The notes: a model not told the origin generated them from the sequence alone. A stretch of DNA of 64,000 nucleotides from Acidovorax delafieldii (GCF_007993815.1 NZ_VJWE01000011.1:372001-436000), one strand, 5' to 3'. Positions 40,349 to 50,065 are shown, numbered from the stretch's first letter. Numbers and translations: made by a program.

Positions 40349-40899
40349 GGGTTGGCCTTTTCCGGAACCAGAGGTGCCTCCAGTTGCAAGGTCAGTCGGG
40401 CATTCTGGGGGCCAGGGCCTGAGCTCATCCCTTCGCGGGTAACGTTGGCGGTACGCACCCAGAAAGGGGGACGGTGAACTTGGAGGCTTTCCATAAAGTT
40501 CACCAACTTGACCCATTCGCCACTGACCGTAGCAGTCAAGCGGATTCGCGGGATCTTGTCGTCCGCACCAGGCTCCAACGCAACCTGCAGCGAGACGAGC
40601 GTACTGCCCGAAGCCATGATCATCTGGCGCAACTTCTGCTGCACTTCGTTCTGTGCAGCCTCCCCTCCCGAATGCAACAAGGGGGCTACCGTAGAGCTGG
40701 CTACTCCGAGCAGCTCTTCGATTTGGCTGCCGGCGTTGACCACGCCCTCCAGGCGCTCGCTACGAGGCTCAAGTTGCAGTAAGGCATTGTCATAACGTAC
40801 CCACAGAGCCCGGTAGACCAAAGCAGTCCCTGCCATGGCACCGATCAGCACTACCAACATGAGGGTCAAAGATCGAGCTCGCCATATATTCATTTTCAT
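40345..40899 (-). CDS. gspM: Type II secretion protein GspM (PilO-like)
   Basis: 184-residue inner-membrane protein: TM helix at residues about 10-30 (SLTLMLVVLIGAMAGTALVY), coiled-coil stretch (LLQLEPRSERLEGVVNAGSQIEELLG), then a ferredoxin-like domain (LVSLQVALEPGADDKIPRIRLTATVSGEW). Partner of GspL in the assembly platform. Overlaps gspL and the next gene by 4 bp each. Confidence 0.85.
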   Translation of the reverse strand: MKMNIWRARSLTLMLVVLIGAMAGTALVYRALWVRYDNALLQLEPRSERLEGVVNAGSQIEELLGVASSTVAPLLHSGGEAAQNEVQQKLRQMIMASGSTLVSLQVALEPGADDKIPRIRLTATVSGEWVKLVNFMESLQVHRPPFWVRTANVTREGMSSGPGPQNARLTLQLEAPLVPEKANP

Positions 40900-41897
40900 G
40901 GCTTGACTCCTTCACCCCGCCAGCGCATTTCAAAAGTAAAGCGCTCTTTATTCAGTGTGCCGTCACGCACGTTCGCCCCTGTTGACCGAACGTCAACCAG
41001 TCCCGGCGCACGCGCAATCGAGGAGGTGAGCTCGGTCGCATTGGCCGTAAGACCCGTTATCCGAATTTCGCTGCCATTGACCTCGATACGATCGAGCCAC
41101 GTATCGGCGGGGATAGCGCCTGACAGTGCATCAATCACGCTGGCGAGCGGGACATCCGCGCTGACGTTCTTGCGCAGCTCTTCGGCCAGCAGGGCTTGCC
41201 GACGCAACTCGTCCATCTTTTGGCGCAAGGGTGCCGCCTGGGGCTCCAAAGCGCTGACATGCGATACGGCGCGCACCACCGCTTGACGCTTGAGCACCAG
41301 CGGCATGAGGGCTGGCAGGGCCAACGCAGCTAGCAAAATCAACAGTACAACAACACCTGCACAATCCATCAATCCCTGACGTCGGTCCTGCTTTCGCCAG
41401 GCATCGCCTCGCACGGGAAAGACAGCTCCGTTGCGCATTAGATATACCTGCGCCGTCTCGGAAAGCCCCTGCCGCCCCAAGTGCTCCAGCAGGGTATTGC
41501 GCCGGCACATTCCCCACTGCACAGACCACCCACCCTGCGCAAGAGGCTCCGCCTGCCAGGCTGCAACAATCTGGTCGGGAGGTAAGGGCGACACTCGCCA
41601 GAGTGTCTCCTCTACGCCGTTCGGCAAAGACCGCCGCGGCATATCAGGAAGTTGCACATTGCCCCAAAGGCATTCGGGCTCCGGAACCAGCAAAGCACTG
41701 GCCCTGCGGTCGCCCTTCAGTCGGCGGGCACGTGTCCCAGTGACGGACCAGCGACTACCATCCAGCGCAATCGCCGTGCACGACGTCGCCGGCCACCCTC
41801 CGCGCTCCATAAGTGCACGCTTAAGGTCTCCCAGACCCCAAGCCAATCGGTCCAGCGCCGCGTGCGCACGAAGAGATAACTGCCTCCAAGCTGTCAT
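40896..41897 (-). CDS. gspL: Type II secretion protein GspL (PilN-type C-terminus)
   Basis: 333-residue protein joining a cytoplasmic, PilM-remnant N-domain (about 1-165, TAIALDGSRWSVTG), one TM helix (about 175-200, GVVVLLILLAALALPALMPLVL), and a PilN-like periplasmic domain (VPLASVIDALSGAIPADTWLDRIEVNGSEIRITG). It couples the GspE ATPase to the membrane platform. The start at 41897 gives a 4 bp overlap with gspK; a longer frame upstream would run into gspK. Confidence 0.85.
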   Translation of the reverse strand: MTAWRQLSLRAHAALDRLAWGLGDLKRALMERGGWPATSCTAIALDGSRWSVTGTRARRLKGDRRASALLVPEPECLWGNVQLPDMPRRSLPNGVEETLWRVSPLPPDQIVAAWQAEPLAQGGWSVQWGMCRRNTLLEHLGRQGLSETAQVYLMRNGAVFPVRGDAWRKQDRRQGLMDCAGVVVLLILLAALALPALMPLVLKRQAVVRAVSHVSALEPQAAPLRQKMDELRRQALLAEELRKNVSADVPLASVIDALSGAIPADTWLDRIEVNGSEIRITGLTANATELTSSIARAPGLVDVRSTGANVRDGTLNKERFTFEMRWRGEGVKP

Positions 41898-42808
41898 GGC
41901 TTCAATTCCTGTTCTTGCGTGTTGAGACGGCGTGTGGGCTCCAGAGAGAGCATGGTCCAAGGCGTCAGGTTACCCGGGCGCTCACTCAGATCAACCCACG
42001 CTTCCCGCTGCCACCAGCGCTCACCCTCCAGCCTTACCGCGGCTTTCAGGCGCACCGTCGTTCCGCCGCCGCGCGCAGGCGAAAAAAAATCGGCTGCGGG
42101 CCCGGTCATGAGCACACTGCCCCTCGTTTCTGGTGGAGAGTTGTGAATGCGCGCTCCCAATCCCGGCTGTCCCGTCAGCGCGTCAATCAGTGCGGGGGGA
42201 GCTGAATCGATTTCGATGCGTTGCTGCCCATTGATACCCAAATGGGGCGCGATTATCTCATAGAGGCCAGAGGTCATTCCAAGGACCGAACGCAGCTCGG
42301 AGAGATCATCCAGAGCCCCATTGCGAGGCATGGACGGCCAGCCTGCAGCTCGGTACTGAGGTGCTTCTGCTCCTCCTACGCCACCTGGCGAATCGTCCGG
42401 GTCGAGATAATCACGCACTCTCGACGTCAGAATCAACGCTTCGCCGGCAGACAACCCTCCAGCTCGCTGGAACAAGGTCTGCAGCAGAGCATCGCTGGCA
42501 ACGTTGACATCAACAAGCCCCCCAGAAGGCGTGATCTCCACCCACACGTCCCCCCCCCCCATAGACAGACGCTGAAAGCGATAAGCATTCCCAGCATTTC
42601 TATCGGCGAGCATCTGCTGAGCAGTCAACTCGATCGCGGAGTCCAACACCGACTCAACGCGCATGCGCTCAAGATCCAGCCCTACCCGCTGTGTCTGCTG
42701 GCGAACACTCCGTGCACTCGCCATGACGACGAGCGATAACGCTGCCACCAGCCACAGCACTAGGATCAACGCGGCCCCCCGACCACCCTTTAGAGCCGGT
42801 ATCATCAT
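41894..42808 (-). CDS. gspK: Type II secretion minor pseudopilin GspK
   Basis: 304-residue minor pseudopilin. The prepilin motif is GGRGAALILVLWLVAAL with cleavage after Gly. The large globular domain includes LVDVNVASDALLQTLF and DYLDPDDSPGGVGGAE, the Asp-rich loop where GspK binds calcium. Forms the pseudopilus tip with GspI and GspJ. ATGATG start; the first ATG overlaps the gspJ stop. Confidence 0.9.
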   Translation of the reverse strand: MMIPALKGGRGAALILVLWLVAALSLVVMASARSVRQQTQRVGLDLERMRVESVLDSAIELTAQQMLADRNAGNAYRFQRLSMGGGDVWVEITPSGGLVDVNVASDALLQTLFQRAGGLSAGEALILTSRVRDYLDPDDSPGGVGGAEAPQYRAAGWPSMPRNGALDDLSELRSVLGMTSGLYEIIAPHLGINGQQRIEIDSAPPALIDALTGQPGLGARIHNSPPETRGSVLMTGPAADFFSPARGGGTTVRLKAAVRLEGERWWQREAWVDLSERPGNLTPWTMLSLEPTRRLNTQEQELKP

Positions 42809-43416
42809 TTCGCTCTCACCAGCGGGAACACCAGGGAAGGCCAATCTCCGAGGGTGTCTCCTATTTCAAGGCGGATGCGTGCGGGGTACTGACCCTTGGA
42901 CGCGTCCCAGTCCTGAGTCCATTGGCCGGTACGACCATCCTGGTAGTGCCACTGCAGAGTACGAACGTTCGAAATGAGCGTTTCGCGCAAGGCACGACTC
43001 CAGTCCATAGCCATCAAAGCACCATCATAGGGAATGGCCTCCACAGTCAAATCCACCCGGCCGTCTGAATGGCGCAAAGGGGTCGTGCGGAAAACATAAA
43101 GCCCCCCGGCATCGCCGCGCTCGGGCAGGGGTGCAACCCAAATAGCACCTGCGGCATTTCCACTGAAAAAATTGACGAAGACACTGCCTTCGCGACGACT
43201 CAGCAAGCGCAGCGTATCGAATTTACGGCCCAACCATTGGCTCACGACCAACATGCGCTCGGCCCGCTCGCCCACACGCTGATTGCGCTCCTCGGTGCGG
43301 CCAATCAATCCTACGGCTGCAAAAATCAAAGCCACCACTGCAGCGGTCACTGCCAGACCAATCAATAACTCCAGCAGCGTGAAGCCCTGGGTCAATTTGC
43401 GAGGCGCACGACTCAT
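42805..43416 (-). CDS. gspJ: Type II secretion minor pseudopilin GspJ
   Basis: 203-residue prepilin-type protein: short basic leader, cleavage site QG/FTLLELLIGLAV, hydrophobic helix, then a beta-rich head (WVAPLPERGDAGGLYVFR). Tip component with GspI and GspK; it needs a prepilin peptidase, which is not in this window. Confidence 0.9.
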   Translation of the reverse strand: MSRAPRKLTQGFTLLELLIGLAVTAAVVALIFAAVGLIGRTEERNQRVGERAERMLVVSQWLGRKFDTLRLLSRREGSVFVNFFSGNAAGAIWVAPLPERGDAGGLYVFRTTPLRHSDGRVDLTVEAIPYDGALMAMDWSRALRETLISNVRTLQWHYQDGRTGQWTQDWDASKGQYPARIRLEIGDTLGDWPSLVFPLVRAK

Positions 43417-43865
43417 GGTGCAGACCTGTAGGGCTTCCAGGTGATCCAGGTCATGGCCGTGACGCCATCCCTGCTGACCTGCACCGTGACTTTGGCCGCA
43501 CGCAGCGGACCCGAGGGTGCAGGACGCCCTGCCTCATCGCTCAGAAAAATCGGCTCTGGCGTTACGTCGACTCGCCAGTTCCACCCACCTGCCTCACCAG
43601 AATCTTGTCGCATGAGGTCTTCAGCAAAAATACCCGCAGCCAGCACGGACTTCGCCACCAATGCGGCCTCCACACGCGCTTGCACCCCCATCACGCTTTG
43701 CGAGCTCTGCCCCACACTGCGGTACAGACTTGCCAGTGCGATGGCAGCGATCGCCATCGCGACCAATGCCTCCAGCAGACTGAAGCCTAAAGGCTTTGCG
43801 AGACAGCGCCGCTGCCAAACAAAGCTCGCGCAAGGGGCACGCAACCGGTTAATCGGCCGCATCAT
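43413..43865 (-). CDS. gspI: Type II secretion minor pseudopilin GspI
   Basis: 150-residue prepilin-type protein with an unusually long leader (26 residues) before the cleavage site LG/FSLLEALVAMAIAAIALASL. Small head domain (GGWNWRVDVTP, VTVQVSRDG). The two adjacent ATGs at the start make a 4 bp overlap with gspH likely. Confidence 0.88.
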   Translation of the reverse strand: MMRPINRLRAPCASFVWQRRCLAKPLGFSLLEALVAMAIAAIALASLYRSVGQSSQSVMGVQARVEAALVAKSVLAAGIFAEDLMRQDSGEAGGWNWRVDVTPEPIFLSDEAGRPAPSGPLRAAKVTVQVSRDGVTAMTWITWKPYRSAP

Positions 43866-44335
43866 GGCTGCGCCACGGCCACAGATTGTTCAACCGTTCC
43901 GAGGAGCCAATTGACGCGAAAGGCAACACCGCTGCTACCCCTCAGTACAGAGATACGTCCTCCGCGAGCACCACCATCCGGATTGAAGATAAACAAAAGC
44001 TCGCCAGCCGGAACGACGGATTTTCCTGACCGCCCATCACCGCGCATTGCTTCCCACTGGATATTGACGGCTTCGTGAAGGTCCAGAAACAGCTTTCCGT
44101 CCACCGCAAGCCTACGCGCGTCCGGCAGGTAGGTCACCGATACAGGCCTCCCCTCCTGCACACTGAGCACACGCGCCTTGTTGAGCTGAGTTGCCACGTC
44201 TCGCACTGCTTGGGTGTAGCGCGCGCGCTCCAGAAATGCTTGACCACCCGCACCCACGACCGCCGTGGTGATGCCCGCGAGCACCAGTACTACCAGCAAT
44301 TCCAGCAGGGTGAACCCGTAGGCTCCGCGACGCAT
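43862..44335 (-). CDS. gspH: Type II secretion minor pseudopilin GspH
   Basis: 157-residue prepilin-type protein. The start at 44335 gives a short leader MRRGAYG before the cleavage site (G/FTLLELLVVLVLAG). The head includes ARVLSVQEGRPVSVTYL and GRISVLRGSSGVAFRVNW. A GTG-initiated longer form is possible because the frame stays open into gspG. 73 bp separate it from gspG. Confidence 0.88.
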   Translation of the reverse strand: MRRGAYGFTLLELLVVLVLAGITTAVVGAGGQAFLERARYTQAVRDVATQLNKARVLSVQEGRPVSVTYLPDARRLAVDGKLFLDLHEAVNIQWEAMRGDGRSGKSVVPAGELLFIFNPDGGARGGRISVLRGSSGVAFRVNWLLGTVEQSVAVAQP

Positions 44336-44408
44336 GACTACGACGCGCGCACTAAGGCAGGAAATACCGCCAATCAACACAAATGGACCCCAGGCATCCA
44401 CCGAAACG

Positions 44409-44852
44409 TCAGTTGTAAACGTCTGCGTTTTCGCCATCACCACCTGGCTTGCCATCAGATCCCAGAGTGAAAACATCGGGGCTGCCATTGCGGCCGGGAT
44501 TTTTGTACAGGTAAGCAGCGCCCCACGGGTCCGCTGGCAATCCCTTCTTCAGATACGGGCCGTTCCAGCCTTGCGCCGTCGCAGGGCGCTCAGCTAGTGC
44601 ACGCAAGCCCTCTGCATCGTTGGGATACCGACCCACGTCCAGTTTGAACAAATCCAGACTCTGTTCAATTTCAGAAATTTGGATGCGTGCCGTCTTGGAT
44701 TTGGCACCACCAAGCTGATCAAGGACTTTCGGGCCCACTAAACCCGCCAACAAAGTCAAGATCACCAACACCACCAGCAATTCAATGAGAGTGAAACCGG
44801 AGTTATTACGCGCTCGCGCATGGAATGGACTTTGCAGCTCTTTCATATTCAT
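44409..44852 (-). CDS. gspG: Type II secretion major pseudopilin GspG
   Basis: 147-residue major pseudopilin. The prepilin site is SG/FTLIELLVVLVILTLLAGLVGPKVL. The conserved head has SEIEQSLDLFKLDVGRYPNDAEGLRAL, WNGPYLKKGLPADPWGAAYLY and the calcium-loop ending FTLGSDGKPGGDGENADV. GGAAG precedes the ATG. Builds the pseudopilus shaft. Confidence 0.95.
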   Translation of the reverse strand: MNMKELQSPFHARARNNSGFTLIELLVVLVILTLLAGLVGPKVLDQLGGAKSKTARIQISEIEQSLDLFKLDVGRYPNDAEGLRALAERPATAQGWNGPYLKKGLPADPWGAAYLYKNPGRNGSPDVFTLGSDGKPGGDGENADVYN

Positions 44853-44878
44853 TTCAATATCTTCCAGAGGATTCAGAA

Positions 44879-46087
44879 TCAAATAGTGTCATTGATAGAC
44901 AAAACACCGCCCAAGATCGCAATAATGATGAACGCGACCAAGGCGCCTAAAACGATAATAATCAAGGGTTCCATGGCAGCCAGCACGCGCCCCATAGTGC
45001 GTCGACCTTCATCCTCATAGCGATCAGCCAACCCCAACAGGGTTGCATCCAGCTGACCTGTCTCTTCCGCCACCCGGATCAGCTGGGGAGTGCTTGATCT
45101 GCCCAGATACGGGGAAACAAATCCGGACGAGAGTCGCTTACCCGCCTTCACAATCCCGACCAGGGGCTCGATATCCTTGCGCAAGGCCGTATTGGTCAAG
45201 GTATCCACGGCAATGCGCAAGGCGTCTACCATTGGAACGCCTCTCTGCAACAAAATGCCGAATGTACGAAAGTAAATGGCGAACTGAAGGTTGCGCAGTA
45301 CTTTGCCGAATAAAGGCAGATCCAGCAGAATACTGTCCAAGCGCAACCTCCCCGATGGGGTGGCACTCCAGCGCGAGCCCAGAAACAAAATGACGGCCAA
45401 GACCAGGAGAATTGCCATCCAATGCAGGCGAATCATGTCGCTGAGATCAACGACAAGTCTGGTGGAAGATGGCAGCTTGTCACCCATGGAATCGAAGATT
45501 TCACGAAACTGAGGAACCACGAACGCCAACAGCAGAACCACCGAAAGCACGGCGACTATCAGCAAAATGACGGGATAGGTCATGGACGAGATGACATAGT
45601 TGCGCAGCTTGTCTTCTGCCTCCAGTTGCACGGTGAGCTCCTTGAGAACCACATGCAATGAGCCAGAGGTTTCGCCCGCACGGATCAGGACCAGATACTG
45701 CCGTCCCAGATCACGCTCAAATGGCAGTAACGACTGGTAGAGCGACTTCCCCCCCCTTACGCCCTCCTCCACCTTCCCGACAAAGGCTCTCAGCCGATCT
45801 GTATTGGCAGTTTCCTTGAGCATGACCAGCGCCCTGTCCAAGGGCATGTTCGCCTGCTTGAGATGAGCCATCTCGCGGCTGAACAGCAGGATCTCGCTGC
45901 GCCGCAGCTTGCTGCCCCGGGCCTGCGGATCAGCCTGCACAGCCGCAGCCAAACTATCGGTAATGCGCACTGGCGTCACCCCCTGGCCAATCAGCCTCAA
46001 TCGGGCGGCTTCGACATTCTGCGCGCGCATCACACCCCGACAGGGCTTACCGTCCGACGCAATACCGTCATATTGAAATTCAATCAT
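44879..46087 (-). CDS. gspF: Type II secretion inner-membrane platform protein GspF
   Basis: 402-residue polytopic platform protein with two GspF domains (about 70-190 and 270-395: LFSREMAHLKQANMPLDRAL, FAIYFRTFGILLQRGVPMVDAL) and three TM helices (SSMTYPVILLIVAVLSVV and MAILLVLAVILFLG regions, and C-terminal PLIIIVLGALVAFIIIAIL). Overlaps the gspE stop. Confidence 0.94.
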   Translation of the reverse strand: MIEFQYDGIASDGKPCRGVMRAQNVEAARLRLIGQGVTPVRITDSLAAAVQADPQARGSKLRRSEILLFSREMAHLKQANMPLDRALVMLKETANTDRLRAFVGKVEEGVRGGKSLYQSLLPFERDLGRQYLVLIRAGETSGSLHVVLKELTVQLEAEDKLRNYVISSMTYPVILLIVAVLSVVLLLAFVVPQFREIFDSMGDKLPSSTRLVVDLSDMIRLHWMAILLVLAVILFLGSRWSATPSGRLRLDSILLDLPLFGKVLRNLQFAIYFRTFGILLQRGVPMVDALRIAVDTLTNTALRKDIEPLVGIVKAGKRLSSGFVSPYLGRSSTPQLIRVAEETGQLDATLLGLADRYEDEGRRTMGRVLAAMEPLIIIVLGALVAFIIIAILGGVLSINDTI

Positions 46088-47798
46088 TTTGACGTGCAAC
46101 GCGTAAGACTTCTTCAGCGGTCGTCAGTCCCTGGAATACCTTGGTAGCTCCATCCTGCAACAAGTTCCCGCCAGCATAAGAGCCATCGCCGCCCCCCAGA
46201 GAAGAGCCTCGCTCCAGTACGCCTTTTTTGACATCTTCCGTCATCAGCAGCAGTTCGTGGACCGCGAGGCGGCCACGATACCCTGTGCCCCGGCATGCAG
46301 GACAACCTACCGCCCTGTATAGGGTTTGGCCTTTATCGAGGATCACCCCAAGCGAAGCCGCTGCCGCATCCGCCTGCTCGGCAGGTAGCGCCTGCTTGCA
46401 CTGTTCGCACAGCTTTCGCACCAGCCGTTGGGCGAGTACGCCGATTACCGAGGCAGTAATCAGATATGGCTCGACACCCATATTGATCAACCGCACGATG
46501 GCCCCCAGCGCACTGTTGGTGTGGAGCGTGGACATCACCAAGTGTCCCGTCAGCGCGGCCTGGACAGCGATCTCTGCCGTTTCACCGTCACGCATTTCCC
46601 CGATCATGATGACATCAGGGTCCTGACGCAGAAAGGAACGAAGCACCTTGGCAAAGGTAAGTCCAATCTGCGGCTGTACCTGGACCTGATTGAGCCATTG
46701 CAGCCGGTATTCGACAGGGTCCTCCACTGTGAGGATCTTGAGGTTCTCGCCTTCCAACTCCTGCATAGACGCATACAGCGTAGTGGACTTGCCCGAACCC
46801 GTGGGACCCGTCACTAAGAATATCCCGTGCGGCACGCTCAAAAGCTGTCGCATGGCCTTCAGAGTCGCCGGAGTGAAGTGCAGACTTTCCAACGAGAGCA
46901 GGTCAAAATTCTTCTCCAGCAAGCGCATCACCACCGATTCGCCGAACATGGTGGGAATGGTGGAGACGCGGGAGTCCATTTCTTTGCCGTGCACCCGCAG
47001 CTTGGTACGCCCGTCCTGCGGCATACGGCGCTCAGCAATATCAAGCTGAGACAGGATCTTGATGCGAGAAACGACAGCAGGTGCGTCCTTGTTGTCGATC
47101 TCATCGATCGGGTAGAGCTCGCCATCCACGCGGATGCGAACGACCGACTTTTCCTCGTACGTCTCAATGTGGATGTCCGAAGCCTGCGCTGCCACGGCCT
47201 GGGAGAGGATCTGGCTCACGCGTTGGATAATGGGCGCCTCGGACGCCATGTCCCGCAGGTGTTCGATGAATTCAGACGCCTCGAACTGGTCGGCTACGCC
47301 GTCACCCTGAGCTTCGGGATCCTCCACATACCAGGCATTGAGCTGGGCAGCGATCTCCGACTCCAAGCCGAAAGAAATCCTGGGTACCTCGCCAAATACA
47401 AGCCGAAGCGCGTCGCGCAAAGCACCGCTTTGAGGGTCCACCGAAGCGAAATCTGGCACCGAATCCGCATCGCCCGCTTCGCCCAGAGGCAACAGGTTGT
47501 TGACGAGCAAAAAGCTGGTGTTCATCCGCGAGGTGGCGGGCTTCTCCTTGGGAAAGGCGTCCTGACGGACAAGAGGCAAACCCGCTTGCCTTGCCAAAGC
47601 GGCATAGACATCCACTTCAGATACTAGACCCAGGCTGATGAGCAGCCGCCCCAGGCGCCCTCCCATGGAGCGCTGGACTTCCAGCGCCCGCTCCAAGTCA
47701 TTGCGCGACAACTTCTGCTCTGCGAGCAACATTTCTCCCAGCCGGGGCGCAGCGACGTCAACGCTTTCCACTTCACCTACTTCCGCCGAGAACTTCAT
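46080..47798 (-). CDS. gspE: Type II secretion ATPase GspE
   Basis: 572-residue assembly ATPase. N1E-type domain at about 15-90 (LGEMLLAEQKLSRNDLERAL). The N2/CTD core has DIHIETYEE, Walker A GPTGSGKST (Lys near residue 336), the Asp box TVEDPVEY, Walker B VIMIGEMRDGETA and the His box STLHTNSA. A zinc site is CEQC...CPACRGTGYRGR. First gene of the gsp cluster; the start at MKFSAEV is chosen because the upstream extension resembles nothing and would reach into the gap behind the glycosyltransferase. Confidence 0.95.
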   Translation of the reverse strand: MKFSAEVGEVESVDVAAPRLGEMLLAEQKLSRNDLERALEVQRSMGGRLGRLLISLGLVSEVDVYAALARQAGLPLVRQDAFPKEKPATSRMNTSFLLVNNLLPLGEAGDADSVPDFASVDPQSGALRDALRLVFGEVPRISFGLESEIAAQLNAWYVEDPEAQGDGVADQFEASEFIEHLRDMASEAPIIQRVSQILSQAVAAQASDIHIETYEEKSVVRIRVDGELYPIDEIDNKDAPAVVSRIKILSQLDIAERRMPQDGRTKLRVHGKEMDSRVSTIPTMFGESVVMRLLEKNFDLLSLESLHFTPATLKAMRQLLSVPHGIFLVTGPTGSGKSTTLYASMQELEGENLKILTVEDPVEYRLQWLNQVQVQPQIGLTFAKVLRSFLRQDPDVIMIGEMRDGETAEIAVQAALTGHLVMSTLHTNSALGAIVRLINMGVEPYLITASVIGVLAQRLVRKLCEQCKQALPAEQADAAAASLGVILDKGQTLYRAVGCPACRGTGYRGRLAVHELLLMTEDVKKGVLERGSSLGGGDGSYAGGNLLQDGATKVFQGLTTAEEVLRVARQND

Positions 47799-47867
47799 GA
47801 CCAACGCCTTTGAACAATTTCCCACCCAACAGTGCTTGGCTGCGCTTCGCGCCACCCGGCACAACCG

Positions 47868-48881
47868 TCATCTGCACCACAGCAGACAACGGCTCAACCG
47901 ATCCAGCTCAGGGCCGATGTAATAACTGCGGTACCCCAGGAGCCTGCTCCGGAGGGGCGCGCCGCGCCAAGCAAGGTATTCTGACACGTAGCCCCCGGGA
48001 TAGCCTCGGCTATCCAGACGCGATTGCAGGGCCTCAGCTTGGGCTTTTGTTGCACGGCCGAGGTTGAGCACGCGCCGCAGCACTCCGCGCCCATTCGTGA
48101 CAAGGCGTAAAAGACGCATCTTCAGCCTTCGATCCTTGGCACCGAGCTGGTTGAATCCATGCTGCCGGTAGAGGATCAGCTGTTCGTCAAGGAAGGTGCG
48201 GCGCCCGCTGCTGCTCAACAGAGCGCACCACCAGTCATGCATGACGGTCTGATCAGGCAGAGGCAGCGACATCTCCAACAGCGCGCGGTTGATCATCATC
48301 GTACAACCCGTGACCTGATTGATACTGAGTAGCGCGGTAGGAGAACATGCCGCTGGATCCATGCGCTGGTGCTGCGAAAAAGAAGGCGCAATGACGTTCA
48401 GCTCTTCGTCCACAACGGTCAGATCGGAATGCACCAAGCAAGGTTGATGGACGCCCGTGGCTTGCTCCAACTGCATCAATACATGCAGGCAGCGCTCAAC
48501 TTTTTCTGGCAGCCAGACGTCGTCCTGGTCGGAGAAAGCGATCCAGTGCGCATGGCAGCCTTGCAGGCTGGCTCGCATCAAATTTTCAAAGTTCTTGACA
48601 ACCCCTTGACCCATCCCAGGATGGGGCACCACGACCAAACGATCCCCGAGACGGGAACGATACGTCTCTAGCAGGGCCAGGGTGCCGTCTGTAGAACCAT
48701 CGTCGCTAACCAGCAGACGAAAATTCTGATGCGTCTGCGCCAACAGAGAATCTAACTGGTCAGCCAGATACTTTGCGCCGTTGTATGTGGCCATAAGGAT
48801 ATCGACCAAGGGCTGCCCCGCTAGGGGCTGCAGCCCCTCGCTAGGTCGTACAGGATCGCGCGCTCCCCACACAGCCGTCAC
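47868..48881 (-). CDS. Family 2 glycosyltransferase
   Basis: 337-residue GT-A glycosyltransferase: ILMATYNGAKYLADQLDSLL, VSDDGSTDGTL, FSDQDDVWLPEKVE (DxD-like) and VMHDWWCALL with the catalytic-base region. RgtA/rhamnosyl- or glucosyltransferase-like family with a basic C-terminal tail. The GTG at 48881 overlaps the upstream TGA (GTGA), the operon pattern used throughout this locus; an ATG further upstream would overlap the previous gene by 46 bp. Confidence 0.85.
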   Translation of the reverse strand: MTAVWGARDPVRPSEGLQPLAGQPLVDILMATYNGAKYLADQLDSLLAQTHQNFRLLVSDDGSTDGTLALLETYRSRLGDRLVVVPHPGMGQGVVKNFENLMRASLQGCHAHWIAFSDQDDVWLPEKVERCLHVLMQLEQATGVHQPCLVHSDLTVVDEELNVIAPSFSQHQRMDPAACSPTALLSINQVTGCTMMINRALLEMSLPLPDQTVMHDWWCALLSSSGRRTFLDEQLILYRQHGFNQLGAKDRRLKMRLLRLVTNGRGVLRRVLNLGRATKAQAEALQSRLDSRGYPGGYVSEYLAWRGAPLRSRLLGYRSYYIGPELDRLSRCLLWCR

Positions 48882-50065
48882 AGGCCCTCCGCCGGATGGG
48901 GCAACGCAGCGGAGGACCGGCACTGCGCATACATCAACGTTTCATAGGCGTCGGTGATGCGCTCCCATGTGTAATATGTATCTACGATGTCCCGGGCACG
49001 TCGACTGCGCTCAGGGTAAGCCAGTTGCCACTGGCCGACCAATTGGTCCAAACGGCGCGCCAGCTCCTCCGGCGATCCGAAATAGTCTGCAGCATCGCGT
49101 GCCACTTCTCGGTTGAACGGATTGTCGTGGGCCACCACCCAGTTGCCGCAGGCCATGGCCTCTAGCAAAGAGGGGTTGGTACCGCCGACCGAATGGCCAT
49201 GGATGTAGCAGGCCGCATGCGCGCGCACGCACGCCAGTTGCCGGGGATCGTAAATGCCGCCGACGAACCGTACGCATTCACTGGCGTACTGAAGCAAGCG
49301 CTGCTGATAAGGGGTGGCACCGGAGACGTCTCCCACGATCACCAGGGGCCACTCGCCGCCATGCAAGATATAGCCCTGAATGATCTCCAGGAGGTGGTTC
49401 TCCGGCTCGGGACGCGCCACTACGACCATATACTGAAACGGCACCAGCCCCCAAGCCGAGAGCGCTGAAGAATCCAGCGAGCCCTCGCGCACGGGCTCAG
49501 CGCCATAGGCAATAAAACTGGAAGGCGCGCCCTTTGGATAAACGTTCTGCAGCCTCTGCGCAATAGCGTTGGCATCGGCAATCAGGCGTGTAGCAGTCAA
49601 TGTCGCCACCCATTCCATGCAGCGCAGATACGCGCGCGCCGCCCAGCCCCACTTACTGCGGGCCCATTCCAGGCCATCCATATTGATCCACACAGGGGTC
49701 CCGCTGACCCGGGGCCACCAACAAGCCCAAGCGGCACCGTAGCCCAACATGTAAACCAGATCGTATCCGTGGCGGGCATCCCAAAGGCATGCACAGTCGT
49801 AGGCTAACACGGAGGCGGGCCCCCATTGCGGGCGACGCCGATAACGCACCCGAACGCCTTGGAACTGGCTATCCGCCACAGCATCCTGATCGGACTCGGC
49901 ATACACCGTAACCGAGTGTCCCCGCTCTGCGAGGCGAACGGACAGCTGTTCGGCAAACGTCTCAAACCCCCCGTAGCTCGCCGGTATCCCTTTTGCCCCC
50001 AGAACGGCAATGCGCAGCGGGGCTGGACGCCCCTCCGAGCTACCTGCCTCCAACAACAATGTCAA
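48878..50065 (-). CDS. DUF1972/GT4 glycosyltransferase
   Basis: 395-residue GT-B enzyme. N-domain (DUF1972) begins LRIAVLGAKGIPASYGGFETFAEQL and has VYMLGYGAAWACWWPR, NMDGLEWARSKWG. C-domain has VVVARPEPENHLLEIIQG and the donor site HSVGGTNPSLLEAMACG. Related to rhamnosyltransferases of O-antigen loci. A TTG at 50065 overlaps the rmlC TGA (TTGA) and gives normal length; an ATG at 50140 lies well inside rmlC. Confidence 0.83.
   Translation of the reverse strand: MTLLLEAGSSEGRPAPLRIAVLGAKGIPASYGGFETFAEQLSVRLAERGHSVTVYAESDQDAVADSQFQGVRVRYRRRPQWGPASVLAYDCACLWDARHGYDLVYMLGYGAAWACWWPRVSGTPVWINMDGLEWARSKWGWAARAYLRCMEWVATLTATRLIADANAIAQRLQNVYPKGAPSSFIAYGAEPVREGSLDSSALSAWGLVPFQYMVVVARPEPENHLLEIIQGYILHGGEWPLVIVGDVSGATPYQQRLLQYASECVRFVGGIYDPRQLACVRAHAACYIHGHSVGGTNPSLLEAMACGNWVVAHDNPFNREVARDAADYFGSPEELARRLDQLVGQWQLAYPERSRRARDIVDTYYTWERITDAYETLMYAQCRSSAALPHPAEGL

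Noticed and set aside
42548-42560. Run of ten or more C residues in gspK as a phase-variable tract
   Set aside because: The frame is intact and the tract, though long, lies in a gene where slippage would remove the pseudopilus tip. Without reads showing length variation I do not call it a contingency locus.
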